In this document: piece after piece, positions 60,833 to 64,000 of the stretch
Layout: each line of letters opens with the position of its first letter
Numbering within the stretch: the first letter of the stretch is position 1
From: Candidatus Bathyarchaeota archaeon
GTDB lineage: Archaea; Thermoproteota; Bathyarchaeia; Bathyarchaeales; Bathycorpusculaceae
Direction of reading: 5' to 3'
Length of the DNA stretch: 64,000 bases
Assembly (NCBI GenBank): GCA_018396875.1
Contig: JAGTQG010000001.1
Coordinates: 105,528-169,527, forward strand
Notes under the pieces: model-generated
Databases searched by the model: none
The model's input: only the letters and a program-made list of their open reading frames with translations
What the model was told of the DNA's origin: nothing
Program-made: the position numbers and the translations under genes

Positions 60833-62968
60833 TTATACATGTACAGCTTTCGCTTGTGCCGTGAACTCGTCTATTCTGGCGAGGATCTTTTCTATTTGGA
60901 AGTGGGCTTTCATGTCCCTTTGCCAGTCTTCTGGAAGTTTTCGCTTGAATCGTCCCGCTGCCCGCTTGTCCATGATGATGATTACGCCTCTATCCTCTGG
61001 GCTTCGTTGAAGCCGACCTGCTGACTGGGCTAAGGCGTTGAGGCATGGTATTGTGTTTGCGTATTCCATGGCTTTTTCGCCAAACTTCTCCTTGAAATAC
61101 TTGTAAAGTGCTTTTTGAAGTTCCGTCTTTTTTGGGTATGGCAGCCCGACGATGACGACGGCTGAAAGCATGCTTTTGCCTTCAGTGGTCATGTCTACGC
61201 CTTCGCTTATTTTTCCACGGGCAACGCCAAAGACTGCGCATTTCCCGTTTTTCTGCAAAAACCCCAGTACATCCACGATTTTTGTTCGCTTCTCCTCCAC
61301 AAGCATTGGCACATTAATCTCTACAAGTTTGGCTATGTCTTGCATAACCTCGTAGGAGGGGAAGTAGACGGCAACTCTGCCACCAACTCTCTGAATTATC
61401 TGGTTTAAGTGGGCGGCAATGCGTTTCCATTGAATCTCGTTTCTTTTTTCAAACTTTGTTGTAACCGCTTCGTCCACGAGAATAAGTCTGTTTTCTGGCG
61501 GAAACGGATTTGGCAACTCAAGGCTTTGGCAGCGGCTTCTATCCAAGCCTAAAACGTCCATGTAGTAGTCCATGTTCCACAAAGTGCCAGACATGAGGAC
61601 GGCGGAGCGCAAATCGTTGATGACATTTGCAGCCAGCGACGGGTCAAGGCATCTAATTCCAAGCCTAACGCGTTTCTTTCCGTCTCGGTCAACCTCCACC
61701 TTAACGTATTTGGCATAGCTTGAGCCGGTCAGGCCTATCCAGTCGACGAGAAACTCCATGCAACGGGAAAGGTAGGAGACTGGGCTTTTCCCCATTTCGC
61801 TTCTTTTCAAGCGGACAACTTCGCCTTGATCAGCAAGTTCTTGTATAATTTCCAAAAGCCTTTCATGACCCACGTTAAGCCTTTTAGCCAAAGCCTCGAT
61901 TAGGGTTTCTCCTTCAATGATGTGTTCCACGTCCAGCCCATAGTTTTTGAAGACCTTTTTTCCAAAATCAATCATCACGGCGTGTAGTGCGTCCAGAAAC
62001 TCATAGTCATTAATCTCGAAAGTTTTTGCCTCTTTTTTGGCTATTCGCACAGACCTTGAGGAAAGCTCGTCGGAGAATATGCCCGCCGCATAATAGGGTA
62101 GGCTGTGGGCTTCGTCGAAAACGCAGTTAACCTCTTTAATGCGGATGCCAGCCCTTCCCAAAATGGAGCCGCGGATGGCTTCAACCAGTATGTAGTTGTA
62201 GTTGCCTATGACTATGTCTGCGTAGCGGGTTAAAATCCTTGTAACCTCGTAGGGGCATAGTCCCTCGTCACGGCAAACCTCATAAACCTCGTCTGGAAGA
62301 AGTGGACCCACCCTTTTTATTTTGCTGACTAGGTTGTAGGCTTGCCAGCTGGGCTTTCGTTCGTCAAAAGTTTTTTCAAAATATTCGCATGTTCTGCCGA
62401 ACAGTCCCTCTTTCAAGCCCTTGCAGTAGTATAGGAAGTCCCTATACCTTATGTCCTTCAATTTCGGATCTTCAAGAGCGTGGGGGCACATCTCTTTTTT
62501 GCTTTTAAAAATTGATGCCACAAAGTTGACGCCACAGTGCTCCTTAATGTTTTTCAGCTCTCTTGAATAGATTTCCAGCTGATTCTTCGTTCTTGTTAGG
62601 GCTACAAGCCTCCCAAGCGCTGGATTCGATTCTTTCGCCGTAAAGTAGGCTGTTAAAACCGAAATGGACTTGCCCGTGCCGCAAGGGGAACATAGCAGTC
62701 CTATTTTTCCGTCACGCATAACCTCGTATGCAAATTTTATGGCGTTAAGTTGGTAAGGGCGAAATTCAGCATAAGGGAAAAACTCCTTAACCAAGCCCTC
62801 AAAACTGTTTGGACGGTTCTCTACCACGGTTTTATGGCTTGTCTTTCTCGTCAGCAATGTTCCACAGTTTGCACAAAAATGGCTCTTCAAGTATTCTTGT
62901 GTGGAATATGTTTTGCCGCATCGACGGCAGACGTAGCGAAGGCTTTCCATTCCGGAGTTTTCACTCAC
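60833..62968 (-). CDS. XPD/Rad3-like iron-sulfur DNA helicase with N-terminal zinc ribbon
   Basis: 711 aa. A zinc ribbon at 14-36 (CRRC...CANC) precedes a superfamily-2 helicase. Walker A is LCSPCGTGKS and the DEAH box is VFDEAHSLP. Four Cys for the [4Fe-4S] cluster appear around MCPHAL, YYCKGLK, RTCEYFE and EGLCPYE. Motif VI is AQSAGRLQRSPEDRGV. It is probably a DNA repair 5'-3' helicase (XPD or the DinG-like archaeal branch). GTG start at 62968 or ATG 62950. The neighbouring XPF nuclease suggests a repair unit. Confidence 0.9.
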   Translation of the reverse strand: MSENSGMESLRYVCRRCGKTYSTQEYLKSHFCANCGTLLTRKTSHKTVVENRPNSFEGLVKEFFPYAEFRPYQLNAIKFAYEVMRDGKIGLLCSPCGTGKSISVLTAYFTAKESNPALGRLVALTRTKNQLEIYSRELKNIKEHCGVNFVASIFKSKKEMCPHALEDPKLKDIRYRDFLYYCKGLKEGLFGRTCEYFEKTFDERKPSWQAYNLVSKIKRVGPLLPDEVYEVCRDEGLCPYEVTRILTRYADIVIGNYNYILVEAIRGSILGRAGIRIKEVNCVFDEAHSLPYYAAGIFSDELSSRSVRIAKKEAKTFEINDYEFLDALHAVMIDFGKKVFKNYGLDVEHIIEGETLIEALAKRLNVGHERLLEIIQELADQGEVVRLKRSEMGKSPVSYLSRCMEFLVDWIGLTGSSYAKYVKVEVDRDGKKRVRLGIRCLDPSLAANVINDLRSAVLMSGTLWNMDYYMDVLGLDRSRCQSLELPNPFPPENRLILVDEAVTTKFEKRNEIQWKRIAAHLNQIIQRVGGRVAVYFPSYEVMQDIAKLVEINVPMLVEEKRTKIVDVLGFLQKNGKCAVFGVARGKISEGVDMTTEGKSMLSAVVIVGLPYPKKTELQKALYKYFKEKFGEKAMEYANTIPCLNALAQSAGRLQRSPEDRGVIIIMDKRAAGRFKRKLPEDWQRDMKAHFQIEKILARIDEFTAQAKAVHV

Positions 62969-63057
62969 TTTTTCAATGCGTTTCCGCCCTTAAAGAGGTT
63001 TGCATGTTAGGTTTAAGTGTTGGCTTGAACTAATTTGAACGGGAGGTGCCAAAGTCT

Positions 63058-63726
63058 TTGTCTGACCAGTTTAAGCCGACGGTTTTCGCCGACGTCCGTG
63101 AAAGCATGGACGTTAAAGACTATTTGAGGGAGTTTGGCTGCGAGGTTGTGGAGAAAGCGCTTGCACCAGCCGACTATGTGGTGGCTGAAAACTATGCCGT
63201 TGAAAGGAAAGAGGTTCACGATTTTTTCCGTTCAGTTTTTGACGGCAGACTTTTCGAGCAAGCTGAAAGGTTGGCAGAAACCTATGAAAACGCTTGCTTA
63301 GTGGTGGAGGGCGACTTTGTAAACGCCGTGAAATATGTGCAAACCCCCAGAGCTTTTTGGGGTGCGCTTGCCAAAGTCATGGCAGAACACAACATTTCCG
63401 TGGTTTTCACGCCGAATGAAGAGCACACAGCCATGTTCTTGTACGCACTAGCCAAAAAACTGCAGGAAGAGGAGGGACGAAAACTTGTGGTGAAACATAA
63501 ACCCAAAATGTACACGCTTAGACAGAGACAACTTCTGGCAGTGCAAAGCCTACCAAAGGTGGGTCCAGAAAGAGCGGAAGCCCTTCTAAAACGTTTTGGA
63601 AGCGTCAGACGGGTCTTCCAAGCCACAAAAAGGGAGCTTTTATCCGTCAAAGGTTTAGGCGAAAAGACTGCTCAAGCCATAACCGAGTTTTTGGACACAA
63701 AATATCCCGGACTTGAAGAATTGTAG
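63058..63726 (+). CDS. xpf: XPF/ERCC4-type structure-specific nuclease (short form)
   Basis: 222 aa. The ERKxxxD active site is VERKEVHDFF (48-57), preceded by FADVRES with the metal-binding Asp12. Two C-terminal helix-hairpin-helix motifs are LPKVGPERAEALLKRFGS and VKGLGEKTAQAITEFL. No helicase domain is present, so it is the crenarchaeal-style form that cuts 3' flaps, often with PCNA. TTG 63058 is preferred to GTG 63046, since GGGAGGTG (63041-63048) is then the ribosome site. Head-to-head with the XPD-like gene. Confidence 0.93.
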   Translation: MSDQFKPTVFADVRESMDVKDYLREFGCEVVEKALAPADYVVAENYAVERKEVHDFFRSVFDGRLFEQAERLAETYENACLVVEGDFVNAVKYVQTPRAFWGALAKVMAEHNISVVFTPNEEHTAMFLYALAKKLQEEEGRKLVVKHKPKMYTLRQRQLLAVQSLPKVGPERAEALLKRFGSVRRVFQATKRELLSVKGLGEKTAQAITEFLDTKYPGLEEL

Positions 63727-63756
63727 CGCCATTTTTCACGCTGTCTTTTGAACACA

Positions 63757-63764
63757 TTTTTAAG
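63757..63764 (+). promoter_or_regulatory. TATA-like element of srp54
   Basis: TTTTTAAG lies about 24 bp before ATG 63784, so transcription should begin at the start codon and srp54 appears leaderless. Confidence 0.4.
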
Positions 63765-63783
63765 TGGGTAAGCAGTCTTTAGC

Positions 63784-64000
63784 ATGGAGAAGCTCATGGC
63801 TTTAGAGAGGCTTGGCGCTTCGCTTCATGAAGCTTTACGGAAGCTTTTCAAAGCTGCGGTTGTTGATGAGGCCGTCGTTAAAGAGCTAATCCGCGACGTC
63901 CAACGTGCCTTATTGCAGGCAGACGTGAACGTTCAGCTTGTTTTGGACATTTCTAAACGCATTGAAGAAAGAGCCTTAAAGGAGAAGGTTCCACCGGGCA
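63784..64000 (+). CDS. srp54: Signal recognition particle protein SRP54 (N-terminal part, cut by window end)
   Basis: 72 residues are visible, all from the helical N domain: [46 protein letters not shown]. This is the standard start of SRP54, which binds signal sequences and 7S RNA and docks on FtsY (63-968). ATG 63784; ATG 63796 is an alternative. The GTPase and M domains lie beyond the window. Confidence 0.92.
   Translation, partial: MEKLMALERLGASLHEALRKLFKAAVVDEAVVKELIRDVQRALLQADVNVQLVLDISKRIEERALKEKVPPG

Noticed and set aside
1..64000. CRISPR arrays, insertion sequences, prophage, rRNA genes
   Set aside because: No regularly spaced repeats, transposase or integrase frames, att-like duplications or rRNA-like segments were seen; codon use and gene density look uniform.

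Overview
This 64-kb window is ordinary, densely packed archaeal chromosome. The gene set suggests a TACK-type archaeon close to Bathyarchaeia. It has both subunits of family-D DNA polymerase (which argues against Crenarchaeota), Cdc6/Orc1, Spt5, Elf1, Sec61-gamma and Sec61-beta, Alba without a histone gene, a short crenarchaeal-style XPF nuclease, aIF5A, Nob1, archaeal L1/L10/L12, and both early ether-lipid enzymes (GGGP synthase and DGGGP synthase). The lineage is an inference from gene content. I see no insertion sequence, prophage, CRISPR array or rRNA gene.

Layout. 0-5 kb: ftsY, a GNAT, a polyamine pair (bpsA, speD), an ornithine-carbamoyltransferase-like gene with altered substrate motifs, and a D-aminoacyl-tRNA deacylase. 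5-8.1 kb: secE-spt5-rpl11 and rpl1-rpl10-rpl12. 8-14 kb: a TudS/DUF523 protein, a presenilin-like membrane protease, and the ino1 / cupin phosphoglucose isomerase / SPOUT methyltransferase operon. 14-29 kb: glycyl- and asparaginyl-tRNA synthetases, tRNA-splicing endonuclease, DGGGP synthase, a CDF metal transporter with three C-terminal domains, a Ca2+-type P-ATPase, a K+-independent membrane pyrophosphatase, an M20 deacylase, threonine synthase, and an intron-containing tRNA-Ser(CGA). 29-37 kb: uridine phosphorylase, an AbrB-PhoU protein, polD1 and cdc6, then a 765-bp AT-rich gap carrying two inverted origin-recognition boxes, which is the best replication-origin candidate. Three putative regulators or unknown proteins follow. 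37-47 kb: aminotransferase, nitrilase and NAD synthetase, elf1, GGGP synthase, polD2, SHMT. 47-54 kb: Sec61-beta, an Sm-like protein, DUF2070, the four-subunit pyruvate:ferredoxin oxidoreductase, alba. 53-64 kb: class III aminotransferase, MFS transporter, nob1, nadK, aIF5A, Hsp20, a PAC2 protein, an XPD-like helicase, the XPF nuclease and the start of srp54.

How the genes work together. Information processing dominates: replication (cdc6, polD1, polD2, origin), transcription elongation (spt5, elf1), translation and tRNA processing, and SRP/Sec secretion, with ftsY and srp54 at opposite ends of the window. Metabolism is consistent with an anaerobe that uses ferredoxin (POR), pyrophosphate energy (H+-PPase), inositol-containing ether lipids and long or branched polyamines. 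Many starts are GTG or TTG. Where a Shine-Dalgarno motif (GGTG/GGAGG) or a TATA box decided the start, the entry says so.

Most interesting for follow-up: the Cdc6-linked origin; a structured leader in front of speD whose Shine-Dalgarno can be base-paired; a three-way-junction leader in front of asnS; the carbamoyltransferase with two substitutions to Asp in its substrate motifs, next to polyamine genes; a cluster of TATCACATGTCACA-like operator repeats controlling a membrane-anchored winged-helix protein near the origin; and the presenilin homologue lacking the tyrosine of the YD motif.
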